DNA of 37,098 nucleotides from JAAZGD01 sp034003765 (GCA_034003765.1 JAVEXZ010000017.1:1-37098), one strand, 5' to 3'; shown: positions 1 through 9,280, counted from the first letter of the stretch. The notes: generated by a model from the sequence alone, not told the origin. Made by a program: numbers and translations.

Positions 1-398
1 ATTGTAGACTGCTTCCCGAACAAAAGTTGGAAATGGTTAAGCATGTAATGAAGGATAAAATAGTTGCTTTTGTGGGAGATGGAATAAATGATGCTTTAGC
101 TTTAGCAGAGGCAGACGTTGGAATAGCTATGGGTGCTATGGGCTCAGATACAGCCATACAGAGCGCGGATATATCCTTAATGAATAACAACCTAGACAAT
201 ATTTCTTTTGCCATAAGGCTGTCACGAAAAACAAGAAGAATCATTTATCAAAATATTGTAATAGCTTTTACCGTAAGCTTCGTAATGATAACTCTGGCAG
301 CAGCTGGGATAATAGGGGCACTTCTAGGTGCAGTACTTCATAACTTAGGGGCCTTTGTTATTTTAATTAACAGCGGCCGCATCATAAAATTGAAGTAG
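1..398 (+). CDS. Heavy-metal-transporting P-type ATPase, C-terminal part (5' end outside window)
   Basis: Reading frame 3 is open from the left edge, so only about the last 130 residues of a larger gene are present. It reads the end of the ATPase P domain with the hinge motif GDGINDALALA (near 78-110), then a segment close to the MGSDTAIQSADISLM block of heavy-metal (P1B) pumps, then two hydrophobic stretches that would be the last two membrane helices, ending in NSGRIIKLK. In this family the GDGxNDxP/A hinge binds Mg2+ beside the phosphorylated Asp; that Asp (DKTG) and the CPx metal motif lie outside the window. The family exports Zn/Cd/Pb or Cu ions across the cytoplasmic membrane. The tail resembles CadA/ZntA-like pumps more than CopA, but the metal cannot be settled from this fragment. 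It ends before a bidirectional terminator. Confidence 0.88.
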   Translation, partial: CRLLPEQKLEMVKHVMKDKIVAFVGDGINDALALAEADVGIAMGAMGSDTAIQSADISLMNNNLDNISFAIRLSRKTRRIIYQNIVIAFTVSFVMITLAAAGIIGALLGAVLHNLGAFVILINSGRIIKLK

Positions 399-524
399 CT
401 TTTAATTTCAGGCACTTGATAGATAGCTGTAGATTAACTAATAAAGTAGATTTTATATAATCTAGCTGGAGTTTGATAGAGGATAAGGGCAGAGAACTAA
501 AGCTAATATTATGATTAAAAAATA

Positions 525-563
525 CCCCGCTCTTAACCACAAGGTTATGACCGGGGCTTTTTT
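525..563 (+). terminator. Bidirectional rho-independent terminator between the ATPase gene and the M28 peptidase gene
   Basis: CCCCG (525-529) pairs with CGGGG (552-556), and an inner TAACC/GGTTA stem closes the loop. A run of six T follows on the plus strand (558-563), and an A-run at about 517-522 gives a U-tract when read on the minus strand. It therefore suits both converging genes. Confidence 0.85.
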
Positions 564-674
564 GTTAGTCTTGTCTCAATCCTCTTTTCTAGAGTATTAG
601 TTGTCTATTAGGAGGATTGCTTCACTAATAGTTATTGCTTTTAAGTTCCCATTATGCATAGGTAATTTGTAAGT

Positions 675-2837
675 TTAGAGAGCAAGCATATCAGCAAGTT
701 TACCCATATCTATAATCTCTTGTTCCCCTAATTTCTTAAGAACCTTAGATTGAACATCAATGGCCGCCTTGTAGATTGCGATTTCCTTGGAGAAGTCCCC
801 ACCAACATCATCGTAACGAAGGTATAAGCTCATGCTAGCATCACCAACACTTGCGGGAACAAAGCTTTTACCAATTCCCCAATAATTGTTATATTGGTTT
901 TCTTCACTCCAAAGCATGTCATCATTTATTTTTAATACAGCTGGTGAGAAGAATGTGGTATACCATTCAAGAACATTATTTACTTGCCATGAATATTCAT
1001 CGGCTGCTGTCACTACATCTCCTTCAGCAAGGGCTTCGTTGATTTTACTCATCAATTGTATATTCTCTTGAGGAGCTTCATGGCGTACTATGGGACGTTC
1101 ATACATAAGGCCTACGAATGCTTCTTGAGAAAACTTAAAAGCTTCAAGATTTTTAGCGGTAAGCTCTTTTCCTTGTTCCCACATCTCTGCCATTGTTGCC
1201 TCATCTCCATCAATATAGGCAGCAATGTATGCATCATTTGTTGCGTTAACTTCACCCTTAAGTAGACTTGCATTCTCTTTTAGTTTTTCTAAAGCGGCAT
1301 AGTAGGCATCCATATCAACCCCTGCAGCCGCCATTACTTCGTCATCTATAGACTCCATAATCCTATCATACTGACCAGTGTAATCTATATATAGGGCTGG
1401 CATTTGGTCAACAAACATAGCGAAAGCACCATAGTATTTAAGGTTAAAGTCCATTACGGCTTCATTGTAAGTATCGGGCAAATCGTAGTTTGAATGGTAA
1501 ATCTGATAATAATATTCATATACATCATCACCACTGTCTGTGAATAGGAAGCCATTAACAAATGAAGGAACCCCTGCAACGTAGTAGGAGAAGTCATCCG
1601 AATATGTATAGTTTTGGTAACCTTCAGTTAATACTCCTTCAGGGAAGCAATCCACTGGTTTTGGAGATAGAGGATAAGTGTTTGCGAAGAAATCCATCAT
1701 AGTATAAGTCTCAGGGGCAGAAGCTGTGTAGGTATAATCTGCGAACTGGAAAGCTGGAAGTTCAAAGTTAATAAAGGCTAGTGTTTTCCCAACCCATTCT
1801 GGGTGCTGGGTATTTATCATTTCCCATGCACCGATGGTCCAGTCATACTGGGTTCCAAATGAACCCCATTCTTCAGCTCCATGTAGACAAAAAACAATAT
1901 CGTTCTCAGGAACGTAGCCTGAATCTACCATGGCCTTTGCCATAGCCAGAACTAGGCCAACAGCACAGTTATCGTCTTGGAATCCATAGAAGTGCATATC
2001 ATAGTGACCACCCACAATTATTTGGTTTTCGCTGCTCTTTCCAGGGATTTTACCGATAACGTTATAGGTCACTCCGGTATCTACGGAAATATCGTTATCA
2101 ACAGTTAGGGTTCCTTTTAATGGGCCAGCTTCAAGTTGACTCTGAATTGCCAAGGCATCATCCATTGAAATAGAAACCGTAGGGATACTTATAGGAGCGC
2201 AAATATCATTACAGTTAAGTGCGTCTCCAGCTATTTCTGAAAATCCGCCAGTGTTTGCAGCAATTATTCCTGCAGCACCCTGGTATTCGGCTTCAAGCAT
2301 TGGATAAGTGATCCACCAGTCTGCTCTCTGATTGATGTCAACAAGCACTATTTTACCTGTTACATCAAGGTCTTCATAGTCCCACATAGTACCTGTACCA
2401 ACGTAAACAATATCGCTTGTAATTCCTGCGGGTGGGGTTCCTTTACAAGCATAAGCATAAACTGGATACTCTGTGTCACCAATTTTGAATGTTGATCCAT
2501 TGTTTGACCACATATCACATTGGGCTCCCACCTTCTCGATATCAGTTAGGCCAATATCCGCCATAACATTTGTCAGGTATTCGGCAGCTGCATGTTCTGC
2601 CTCTGAGCCTGCATTTCTTCCACCCAAGTCAGGGGTGGACCATAATTCGGGGTTTTGACTTAGTTCAAATGCAACATCATAGGCAAAGCTAGGATCAGCA
2701 GCAGCAAGAAATTCATCATACATAGCTGTTAGCTCCTGGGGTACCTGGTATGCCTGGTTGTCATCTTTTCCACCACATCCAGTGAATAAAGAGAACACTA
2801 GCAATAAGATAAGAATAATGCCTAAATATTTTCTCAT
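675..2837 (-). CDS. Secreted lipoprotein metallopeptidase, M28 family with PA domain
   Basis: This 720-residue protein starts with a lipoprotein signal: a short basic N-terminus, a Leu/Ile-rich core and the lipobox LFTGC (Cys21), so it should be anchored outside the cytoplasmic membrane. Residues about 110-250 look like a protease-associated (PA) insert. The M28 di-zinc centre is visible: GGHYDMH (His278, Asp280), DDNCAVG (Asp289, the bridging position), GAEEWG (Glu322 catalytic, Glu323 ligand) and YHSNYDLPDTYN (His448). These residues predict an aminopeptidase or carboxypeptidase acting on external peptides. About 250 acidic, mostly helical residues follow the catalytic core, and I do not recognise them. 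The start has a strong RBS (AGGAGGG on the minus strand, 2843-2849). It is monocistronic, convergent with the ATPase gene and divergent from pyrH. The substrate is unknown. Confidence 0.9.
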   Translation of the reverse strand: MRKYLGIILILLLVFSLFTGCGGKDDNQAYQVPQELTAMYDEFLAAADPSFAYDVAFELSQNPELWSTPDLGGRNAGSEAEHAAAEYLTNVMADIGLTDIEKVGAQCDMWSNNGSTFKIGDTEYPVYAYACKGTPPAGITSDIVYVGTGTMWDYEDLDVTGKIVLVDINQRADWWITYPMLEAEYQGAAGIIAANTGGFSEIAGDALNCNDICAPISIPTVSISMDDALAIQSQLEAGPLKGTLTVDNDISVDTGVTYNVIGKIPGKSSENQIIVGGHYDMHFYGFQDDNCAVGLVLAMAKAMVDSGYVPENDIVFCLHGAEEWGSFGTQYDWTIGAWEMINTQHPEWVGKTLAFINFELPAFQFADYTYTASAPETYTMMDFFANTYPLSPKPVDCFPEGVLTEGYQNYTYSDDFSYYVAGVPSFVNGFLFTDSGDDVYEYYYQIYHSNYDLPDTYNEAVMDFNLKYYGAFAMFVDQMPALYIDYTGQYDRIMESIDDEVMAAAGVDMDAYYAALEKLKENASLLKGEVNATNDAYIAAYIDGDEATMAEMWEQGKELTAKNLEAFKFSQEAFVGLMYERPIVRHEAPQENIQLMSKINEALAEGDVVTAADEYSWQVNNVLEWYTTFFSPAVLKINDDMLWSEENQYNNYWGIGKSFVPASVGDASMSLYLRYDDVGGDFSKEIAIYKAAIDVQSKVLKKLGEQEIIDMGKLADMLAL

Positions 2838-3095
2838 TTTTTCCCTCCTAATTTAATACTTTCCTTAAAATAATGCAAATATATTACAAGACCATTTTAA
2901 TCTATTTAATAGAGAATTAACAGTAAATTCACTCTACTATAGTAATAATAGTACAAAAAAACTTTTAACTGGGGATTCAGCAAATTAATGGGGGTCTAGG
3001 GAGGTTTTTTTGAGGTTGAATTTAGGCTTAAGCCAAGTTGTAGCATCTAATAGACTATTAGGTGAATTCAGCTTTCTAATTGGTCTATAATGCCG

Positions 3096-3125
3096 TTGTT
3101 ATGGAGTGAAAAGTTATGTTATAAT
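3096..3125 (+). promoter_or_regulatory. Predicted sigma-A promoter (extended -10) for the pyrH operon
   Basis: TTGTTA (3096-3101), an 18-bp spacer and TATAAT (3120-3125) are preceded by TG at 3117-3118, which makes an extended -10. It lies 70 bp before the pyrH start and is the best promoter match in the 357-bp divergent spacer 2838-3194. The rest of that spacer is AT-rich, with a small palindrome TACTATAGTA at 2935-2944; I see no gene in it. Confidence 0.7.
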
Positions 3126-3194
3126 GATTGAGAAATAATTGAAAGAGCTTTACAACAAATCTTATCAAGAATAATAGACTTAAGGGGGAAATAT

Positions 3195-3899
3195 ATGCAA
3201 GCAAAATACAAACGAATTGTTCTAAAAATAAGTGGTGAAGCACTTGCAGGAGAGAATAAGTTTGGCTTAAACGAAGAAGTTCTTGAAAAAATAGCAAAGG
3301 AAATAAAAACAATTCACGAGATGGGTGTGGAGACAGCGATTGTAGTTGGTGGTGGTAACTTTTGGAGGGGTAGAAGCTCAAAAAGTATGGATAGGGCTAC
3401 TGCAGATTACATGGGTATGCTAGCAACAGTTATTAATGCCCTTGCCCTTAAGGATGCTTTTGAAGCAGCAGGTCTTGAAGCGAGAGTTCATACAGCAATT
3501 GAAATGAGAGAAATTGCCGAACCGTATATTCGTCAAAGAGCTATCAAGCAACTTGAAAATGGAGATATAGTTATATTTGGAGCAGGGACAGGAAATCCAT
3601 TTTTCTCAACTGATACCACAGCTGCACTTAGGGCAGCCGAGGTTGAGGCTGATATTATACTTTTGGCAAAGAAGGTGGATGCAGTATATTCCGATGACCC
3701 TGAAATTAATCCCAATGCAAAGAAATATGATGAAATAACCCACAAAGAAATTCTTGAATTAAATCTAGGAGTTATGGACTCTACCGCAGCAAGCCTATGT
3801 ATGGATAACAAAATTCCCGTTCACGTGTTTGGCATAGCGGAAGAGGGCAACATGATTAAAGCAGTGTGTGGAGAAAAAATCGGTACCTTAATCAATTAA
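3195..3899 (+). CDS. pyrH: UMP kinase
   Basis: PyrH phosphorylates UMP to UDP with ATP in pyrimidine nucleotide synthesis. It is a cytoplasmic, hexameric amino-acid-kinase-fold enzyme unrelated to eukaryotic UMP kinases. The 234-residue length is normal. Visible motifs are KISGEALAG (11-19), the glycine-rich GGGNFWRG (52-59) and the nucleotide-binding stretch GTGNPFFSTDTTAALRA (131-147). The ATG is preceded by a purine-rich RBS (GGGGG at 3184-3188). It is the first gene after the predicted promoter and sits next to frr, the usual bacterial pairing. Bacterial UMP kinases are typically activated by GTP and inhibited by UTP; that is family knowledge, not seen here. Confidence 0.97.
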   Translation: MQAKYKRIVLKISGEALAGENKFGLNEEVLEKIAKEIKTIHEMGVETAIVVGGGNFWRGRSSKSMDRATADYMGMLATVINALALKDAFEAAGLEARVHTAIEMREIAEPYIRQRAIKQLENGDIVIFGAGTGNPFFSTDTTAALRAAEVEADIILLAKKVDAVYSDDPEINPNAKKYDEITHKEILELNLGVMDSTAASLCMDNKIPVHVFGIAEEGNMIKAVCGEKIGTLIN

Positions 3900-3936
3900 G
3901 AAGTAAAAGGAAAAATATAAAAGGAGGCTGTTTACC

Positions 3937-4494
3937 ATGAGTAAAGATGCAATTAAGATAATTGAAGATAAGGCGGAGAAATGTGTTATGTTTTTAAAGG
4001 AGGAACTAAATACTGTAAGGGCAGGAAGGGCAAATCCAGCCCTCTTAGACAAGGTTATGGTGGGTTATTATGGAACACCTTCACCCCTAAAGAATATAGC
4101 AAACATATCAGCCCCGGATCCAAGAACCCTTCAAGTCACCCCCTTTGATCCTTCTTCCATAAAAGAAATAGAAAAGGCTCTGAACATGGCGGATTTAGGG
4201 ATAAACCCCAACAATGATGGTAAGAATATTCGTCTTGTAATCCCCCAAGTAACGGAAGAGCGAAGAAAAGAGCTAACAAAGCTGGTTAAAAAAATGGGAG
4301 AAGATGCAAAAATCGCTGTAAGAAATCTTAGAAGAGATTCCAATGAAATACTTAAAAAACAGGAAAAAGATGGAGAATTAACTGAGGATGATTTGAAAAA
4401 TGATCTGGATGAAGTTCAGAAGTTAACAGACCGAGAAATCAAAGCCATTGATGATATAATTGCTGCTAAAGAAAAGGATATCATGGAAGTCTAA
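3937..4494 (+). CDS. frr: Ribosome recycling factor
   Basis: RRF works with EF-G to split the post-termination ribosome so that its subunits can be reused. The 185-residue length matches the family. The N-terminal region has the conserved LNTVRAGRANPALLDKVMV stretch, and the C-terminal half is a charged long helix containing RRDSNEILKKQEKDGELTEDD, as expected for the three-helix domain I of this L-shaped protein. The RBS is a perfect AAGGAGG at 3921-3927. It follows pyrH by 37 bp and precedes uppS by 28 bp in an evident operon. Confidence 0.97.
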   Translation: MSKDAIKIIEDKAEKCVMFLKEELNTVRAGRANPALLDKVMVGYYGTPSPLKNIANISAPDPRTLQVTPFDPSSIKEIEKALNMADLGINPNNDGKNIRLVIPQVTEERRKELTKLVKKMGEDAKIAVRNLRRDSNEILKKQEKDGELTEDDLKNDLDEVQKLTDREIKAIDDIIAAKEKDIMEV

Positions 4495-4522
4495 GGAGGC
4501 TTTTTGATAGAGGTTTTGCTAG

Positions 4523-5266
4523 ATGGATCAAAATAAAATTCCCCATCATATAGCTATAATTATGGACGGTAATGGTCGCTGGGCTGAAGGGCGTAGTCTT
4601 CCAAGAATGGCAGGTCATCATGCGGGGATGAAGGCCATGAAGGAAATTGTCAAGAAGTCTTCAGAGCTGGGTGTTAAGCACTTAACCGTTTATGCTTTTT
4701 CCACTGAAAACTGGAAGAGAAGTGTAGAAGAGGTAGGAGGAATATTTAAACTCCTAGTTTATTTTGTTGACAATGAGCTAAAAGAGCTCAATGAAAACAA
4801 GGTTAAGGTTAATATACTTGGGGACTATACTGCCTTACCAGGAGATGCTGTTTTACGAGTTGAAAAAACCATAGAAACAACCAAGAATAACAGTGGTTTA
4901 ACATTTAACATTGCACTAAATTACGGATCGCGCCATGAGATTCTTCAAGGCGTTCACCGTGTCATCCAGCAAGTATTATCTGGAGAGATAGACAAAGATT
5001 CTATTAGTGAAGAGGAATTTTCAAAAGCCCTAAACACGGGATTAAATCATATACCAGACCCCGACTTGATCATTAGAACCAGCGGAGAGCAAAGGTTGTC
5101 TAACTTTTTACTGTGGGAAGGTGCCTATAGTGAATTTGTTTTCTCTAATGTTCTTTGGCCCGACTTTACACCTAAGATTTATGAAGACTGCATTAGAGAG
5201 TATCAGCAAAGAGAACGGCGTCTGGGAGGACGTTTAGATAAAAAAGATAAAGGAGAAATTCGTTGA
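4523..5266 (+). CDS. uppS: Undecaprenyl diphosphate synthase (cis-prenyltransferase)
   Basis: UppS condenses isopentenyl diphosphate onto farnesyl diphosphate in cis to give C55 undecaprenyl diphosphate, the lipid carrier for peptidoglycan and other wall polymers. The 247-residue protein shows the catalytic block MDGNGRWA (Asp15 is the Mg-binding residue) and the C-terminal signature IRTSGEQRLSNFLLWEGAYS (from residue 184). An in-frame stop at 4520 rules out a longer start. AGAGG lies about 10 bp upstream, while a stronger GGAGG at 4495-4499 is too distant to serve this ATG. Its stop overlaps the TTG start of cdsA, so the two are translationally coupled. Confidence 0.96.
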   Translation: MDQNKIPHHIAIIMDGNGRWAEGRSLPRMAGHHAGMKAMKEIVKKSSELGVKHLTVYAFSTENWKRSVEEVGGIFKLLVYFVDNELKELNENKVKVNILGDYTALPGDAVLRVEKTIETTKNNSGLTFNIALNYGSRHEILQGVHRVIQQVLSGEIDKDSISEEEFSKALNTGLNHIPDPDLIIRTSGEQRLSNFLLWEGAYSEFVFSNVLWPDFTPKIYEDCIREYQQRERRLGGRLDKKDKGEIR

Positions 5267-6060
5267 AAACAAGAATCTTATCTGCTTTAATTATGCTTCC
5301 TCTTATGATAGTAGTTTATTTAGGAGGCTATTTCTTAATGGGCTTCTGTTTGATAGTTGGCCTAATTGGACTTGTGGAATTTTATAATGCTTTTGAAAAA
5401 ATTGGCCTGAAAGGTTCAAAGGTTTTTGGGATATTTGGTTTGCTAGCCCTTTATATAATTAATTTGGTGACCCTATATTATATGGGAGATAGCAGTCAAG
5501 AGGGTATGCTCCTATGGTTTTTTTTGGTAGTAATAGGAAGCCTTTTATATTTATTTGTGGAATTTGAAAACAGAAAGCCTGAAGAGGCGTTTTTGACAGG
5601 ATTTGCTTTGTTGTATGTAGGCTACTTTAGTTTTCATATTATCCTAATTGATCAAACTCCTTATTCTATATTGATATGGCTTGTTGTCCTTACAGCATTC
5701 GGAACAGATATCTTTGCATATTTTACTGGTTATCTTTTTGGGAAACACAAACTTTGCCCAGCTATTAGTCCAAAAAAGACCATAGAAGGGGCTATTGGCG
5801 GTGTCTTTGGAAGCGTCATATTATCTTTTGCTTTTATAATGATAATTCAACCTGATTTATTATTTCATGCCATAGTGATAGGAGTGTTGGGAAGTATTAT
5901 ATCCCAGTTTGGAGACTTAACTGCCTCTATAATAAAAAGAAAAATTGGAATAAAGGACTATGGTAATTTAATACCAGGCCATGGTGGGGTTCTTGACCGC
6001 TTTGATAGTGTTTTGTTTACTGCCCCATTTGTTTACTACTATATTATTTGGATTATTTAA
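5263..6060 (+). CDS. cdsA: Phosphatidate cytidylyltransferase (CDP-diacylglycerol synthase)
   Basis: CdsA converts phosphatidic acid and CTP to CDP-diacylglycerol, the precursor of membrane phospholipids. The 265-residue protein is almost entirely hydrophobic, with about eight probable membrane helices, and carries the family signature PGHGGVLDRFDS (238-249), whose Asp residues bind Mg2+ and CDP. It begins with a TTG codon in a TTGA overlap with the uppS stop, and AAAGGAG at about 5250-5256 supports this start. Its place between uppS and dxr is the standard Gram-positive arrangement. Confidence 0.95.
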   Translation: MKTRILSALIMLPLMIVVYLGGYFLMGFCLIVGLIGLVEFYNAFEKIGLKGSKVFGIFGLLALYIINLVTLYYMGDSSQEGMLLWFFLVVIGSLLYLFVEFENRKPEEAFLTGFALLYVGYFSFHIILIDQTPYSILIWLVVLTAFGTDIFAYFTGYLFGKHKLCPAISPKKTIEGAIGGVFGSVILSFAFIMIIQPDLLFHAIVIGVLGSIISQFGDLTASIIKRKIGIKDYGNLIPGHGGVLDRFDSVLFTAPFVYYYIIWII

Positions 6061-6070
6061 CGAGGGCAAG

Positions 6071-7198
6071 ATGAAAAGGATTTGCATACTAGGAAGCACG
6101 GGTTCAATCGGGACACAAGCCCTTGAAATCATAGAAAACAATCAGGACCTTTTTAGAGCCTCGGTTTTGTCTTGTGGCACAAAAGTGGAGATGCTTATAG
6201 ATCAAATAAATACACATCATCCAGACCTGGTTGTTGTTAAAACTCCAGAACAAGCCCAGGAGGTTCAAGTTAGTTTTCCTTCACTTAATGTCCTATATGG
6301 TGAGAAGGGCTTGATTGAAGCCGCTTCCATTAAGTGGGATATTGTTCTTAACTCTCTTGTGGGCATGAAAGGTCTTGCTCCTACCTACTTTGGAATCCTA
6401 GGAGGAAACCCAATAGCCTTAGCCAACAAAGAAACTCTAGTTGTTGGAGGGGAAATAGTAATGGGGTTGGCCGCTGAAAAAAATGTTGCTATCATTCCTG
6501 TAGACAGTGAACATAGTGCTATATTTCAGTGTTTAATGGGTAATCATGAACAAGAAGTAAAACGCCTTATACTTACAGCGTCTGGAGGACCCTTTCGAGG
6601 CTATAAAAGAGAAGACTTAGAAAATGTCACACTGAAGCAAACCTTAAACCATCCTAAGTGGAAAATGGGCAAGAAAATAACAGTGGACTCTGCCACAATG
6701 ATGAACAAAGGCCTTGAAATAATAGAGGCTAAGTGGCTGTTTGATATGGCCATTGAAAAAATAGAGGTATTGGTTCACCCACAAAGCATTGTCCACAGTA
6801 TGGTTGAATTTATGGATACATCAATAATGGCCCAATTGGGATGCCCCGATATGAAGATTCCAATAGCTTTGGCTTTTTCATATCCCAAAAGATTGAAAGC
6901 AGATTATCCTTCGTTAAACTTTTTGGAAAAAGCCTCATCTTTGACATTTGAAGCACCTGATGATAAAACATTCTCTTGTTTGAGGCTGGCTAAAGAAGCG
7001 GGAGAAAAAGGCGGAAGTTATCCAATTGTATTAAATGCAGCCAATGAAGTTTTAGTAGATAGATTCCTTGCTGGCAAAATATCATTTTTGAATATTCAGG
7101 AGGGGGTAGAAGAAGCTCTTCAAAAACATAGCCCTTCTTTTGACTTAGATTTAGAGAAAATCATTGAAATAGATGAGGAAGTGAGAAAGCGCACATGA
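6071..7198 (+). CDS. dxr: 1-deoxy-D-xylulose 5-phosphate reductoisomerase
   Basis: DXR rearranges and reduces DXP to 2-C-methyl-D-erythritol 4-phosphate with NADPH, the committed step of the MEP isoprenoid pathway and the target of fosmidomycin. I choose ATG 6071, giving 375 residues: the NADPH-binding GSTGSIG then falls at residues 8-14 as in the family, whereas a frame opening at 5981 would add 30 residues that lie inside cdsA. Metal ligands are in VDSEHS (Asp145, Glu147) and MMNKGLE (Glu216), and the flexible-loop HPKWKMGKKITVDSATM is intact. The gene ends in an ATGA overlap with rseP. Together with ispG it shows that this organism uses the MEP pathway. Confidence 0.96.
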   Translation: MKRICILGSTGSIGTQALEIIENNQDLFRASVLSCGTKVEMLIDQINTHHPDLVVVKTPEQAQEVQVSFPSLNVLYGEKGLIEAASIKWDIVLNSLVGMKGLAPTYFGILGGNPIALANKETLVVGGEIVMGLAAEKNVAIIPVDSEHSAIFQCLMGNHEQEVKRLILTASGGPFRGYKREDLENVTLKQTLNHPKWKMGKKITVDSATMMNKGLEIIEAKWLFDMAIEKIEVLVHPQSIVHSMVEFMDTSIMAQLGCPDMKIPIALAFSYPKRLKADYPSLNFLEKASSLTFEAPDDKTFSCLRLAKEAGEKGGSYPIVLNAANEVLVDRFLAGKISFLNIQEGVEEALQKHSPSFDLDLEKIIEIDEEVRKRT

Positions 7199-8211
7199 CA
7201 ATAGTATATTCCATAATAGTTTTTGCAGTATTAATTCTTGTCCACGAATTGGGACATTTTGCCACGGCCAAAATGTTTGGAGTTAAGGTAAACGAATTCG
7301 CTTTGGGTATGGGGCCCGTACTTTTAAAAACTCAAAAGAGCGAGACCCAGTATTCTTTACGTGCAGTTCCAATAGGGGGCTTTTGCGCAATGGAGGGAGA
7401 AGATGAAGACTCAGATGACCAAAGAGCCTTTAACCAAAAGCCTGCATGGCAAAGAGCTATTATTTTAGCAGCAGGCTCAACAATGAACGTGGTCCTAACC
7501 ATCATTATATTGGCAGCAATTCTTTTTTCTATAGGTCAGCCATCTACAGTTGTGGACCAGGTTTTTCCTGGAAGCCCTGGGGAGGCTTCAGGTCTAATGC
7601 AAGGAGATCGGATTGTTGCTATCCAAGGAATGAAGATCAGTGAGTGGGAGGATATTACTTTAGCCATTGGAGAAATAGAGCCAGATCAAACAATTAAAAT
7701 TGACATCGTAAGAGATAGAGAAGAGCTAACTATAGTTAGCAGCACCTACCAATCTGAAGATGGCCGAACTGTTGTAGGAATTACCCCTACATTTGTTAAA
7801 AGACCTGGCCAAGCCTTAAGTGGAGGAGCAAAGTCTACATGGGCTATGTTTGTCTCTATGATTGATATATTAAAGCAACTTTTCACAGGAAATATTCCCG
7901 CCACGGATTTAACAGGGCCTGTGGGTATTGTCTATATGGTAGGGGATTCTGCTAAGATGGGAGCTTCTTATGTAGCTTATCTAGCAGCCTTAATTAGTCT
8001 TAACCTAGCTATAATAAATATGCTGCCACTTCCAGCTCTAGATGGTGGAAGGCTTGTTTTTTTACTGATCCGTAAGATTTCAGGGAAACGTGTTACAGAC
8101 AAGATGGAGGCAAAGGTTCATATGATTGGTATATTTTTGCTATTGGCCCTAATGGTATATGTAACATGGCAAGATATAATTAGGTTTATTGTTCCAGGGT
8201 TTGGAGGATAG
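7195..8211 (+). CDS. rseP: Site-2 intramembrane zinc metalloprotease RseP/RasP
   Basis: This 338-residue membrane protease of family M50B cleaves transmembrane segments, typically of anti-sigma factors and leftover signal peptides. The zinc site HELGH (His17, Glu18, His21) lies in the first membrane helix, and the partner motif NMLPLPALDGGRL (Asp283) in a late helix. Between them is one PDZ domain (about residues 108-190), as in most Gram-positive RasP proteins; E. coli RseP has two. It overlaps dxr by ATGA, and ispG starts on the base after its stop. No anti-sigma partner is encoded in the window. Confidence 0.95.
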   Translation: MTIVYSIIVFAVLILVHELGHFATAKMFGVKVNEFALGMGPVLLKTQKSETQYSLRAVPIGGFCAMEGEDEDSDDQRAFNQKPAWQRAIILAAGSTMNVVLTIIILAAILFSIGQPSTVVDQVFPGSPGEASGLMQGDRIVAIQGMKISEWEDITLAIGEIEPDQTIKIDIVRDREELTIVSSTYQSEDGRTVVGITPTFVKRPGQALSGGAKSTWAMFVSMIDILKQLFTGNIPATDLTGPVGIVYMVGDSAKMGASYVAYLAALISLNLAIINMLPLPALDGGRLVFLLIRKISGKRVTDKMEAKVHMIGIFLLLALMVYVTWQDIIRFIVPGFGG

Positions 8212-9273
8212 ATGACTAAAAGAATTGCCTGTGGGAATCTCTTTATTGGTGGAGATGCACCCGTTACCATACAATCTATGGTAACAAAAAATACACATGA
8301 TATAGAGGCTTGTGTAAACCAGATAAAAGCCCTAGTTGGGGCAGGCTGTGAAATAGTTAGACTTGCAGTACCTGATGGTGAAGCAGCGGTTTCTTTTGGG
8401 AAAATAAAAGAAAAGGTTCGTGATTTTTCCCAAATACCACTAGTTGCTGATATCCATTTTGACTATCGTTTAGCCCTTGCTTCAATGGAACATGGGGCAG
8501 ATAAAATACGGATTAACCCAGGGAATATTGGGGATAGAGACAACTTGGCCCAGGTTGTAAAGGCGGCTAAAAGGTCTAGTATTCCCATAAGGGTTGGGGT
8601 TAATAGCGGTTCTCTTCAAAGGGATTTGCTAGACAAATATGGTGGTCCTACTTACCAGGCATTAGTTGACAGCGCCCTAGTCAATATTAAAATGATTGAA
8701 GAGATGGACTATGATCAGATAGTTGTTTCTGTTAAATCATCCGATGTAAAAAAATCCTTTCAGGCAAACAGACTCCTTGGGGAAAAGACGGAATACCCCC
8801 TACATATTGGCATCACTGAGGCAGGAACAATGGAGAATGGGAAAATAAAATCAGCTGCTGGGATTGGTGGACTCTTGCTCCTAGGTATAGGGAATACAAT
8901 AAGGGTGTCCCTAACAGGAGATCCTCTTCCAGAGGTTTTATTTGCCAAAAAACTCCTAGTAGATGTTGGGCTTAGAAAAGGGATACAAATTATATCATGC
9001 CCAACCTGTGGACGCACAAAGGTTGACCTAGAAAGAATAGCCCTAAGTGTTGAAGAGGCTTTGCTAAATAGCGAACTAGGGAATTCTGACATAACCGTTG
9101 CTGTTATGGGCTGTGCTGTAAATGGCCCAGGAGAAGCAAAAGATGCAGACTTTGGGGTTGCTTGTGGACAGGGAAAAGGTCTTTTGTTTTCCCATGGGAA
9201 TATAATAAGAACAGTTGCGGAAGAGGACATTGCAAAAGAATTAATCAAATTAATATATACATCAAAGGGGTAG
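8212..9273 (+). CDS. ispG: 4-hydroxy-3-methylbut-2-enyl diphosphate synthase (GcpE)
   Basis: IspG reductively opens MEcPP to HMBPP in the penultimate step of the MEP pathway, using a [4Fe-4S] cluster. The 353-residue length is normal for the two-domain bacterial form. An N-terminal TIM-barrel half contains HFDYRLAL and KIRINPGNIG. The C-terminal ferredoxin-like half has the cluster cysteines in CPTCGRT (Cys263, Cys266) and GCAVNGPGE (Cys301), with the fourth ligand expected from the Glu of GPGE. The start codon directly abuts the rseP stop, and the RBS (TTTGGAGGA) lies within the rseP end. Downstream is polC. Confidence 0.96.
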   Translation: MTKRIACGNLFIGGDAPVTIQSMVTKNTHDIEACVNQIKALVGAGCEIVRLAVPDGEAAVSFGKIKEKVRDFSQIPLVADIHFDYRLALASMEHGADKIRINPGNIGDRDNLAQVVKAAKRSSIPIRVGVNSGSLQRDLLDKYGGPTYQALVDSALVNIKMIEEMDYDQIVVSVKSSDVKKSFQANRLLGEKTEYPLHIGITEAGTMENGKIKSAAGIGGLLLLGIGNTIRVSLTGDPLPEVLFAKKLLVDVGLRKGIQIISCPTCGRTKVDLERIALSVEEALLNSELGNSDITVAVMGCAVNGPGEAKDADFGVACGQGKGLLFSHGNIIRTVAEEDIAKELIKLIYTSKG

Positions 9274-9280
9274 AACAAGA

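Noticed and set aside
577..619. Inverted repeat CAATCCTC/GAGGATTG between the bidirectional terminator and the peptidase stop
   Set aside because: It has an 8-bp stem with a 27-nt loop and no T-run; the nearby hairpin at 525-563 already explains termination.
8760..9278. Long antisense frames, for example opposite ispG and pnp
   Set aside because: They lie entirely inside well-identified genes, lack RBS and family motifs, and follow from the codon pattern of the true genes.
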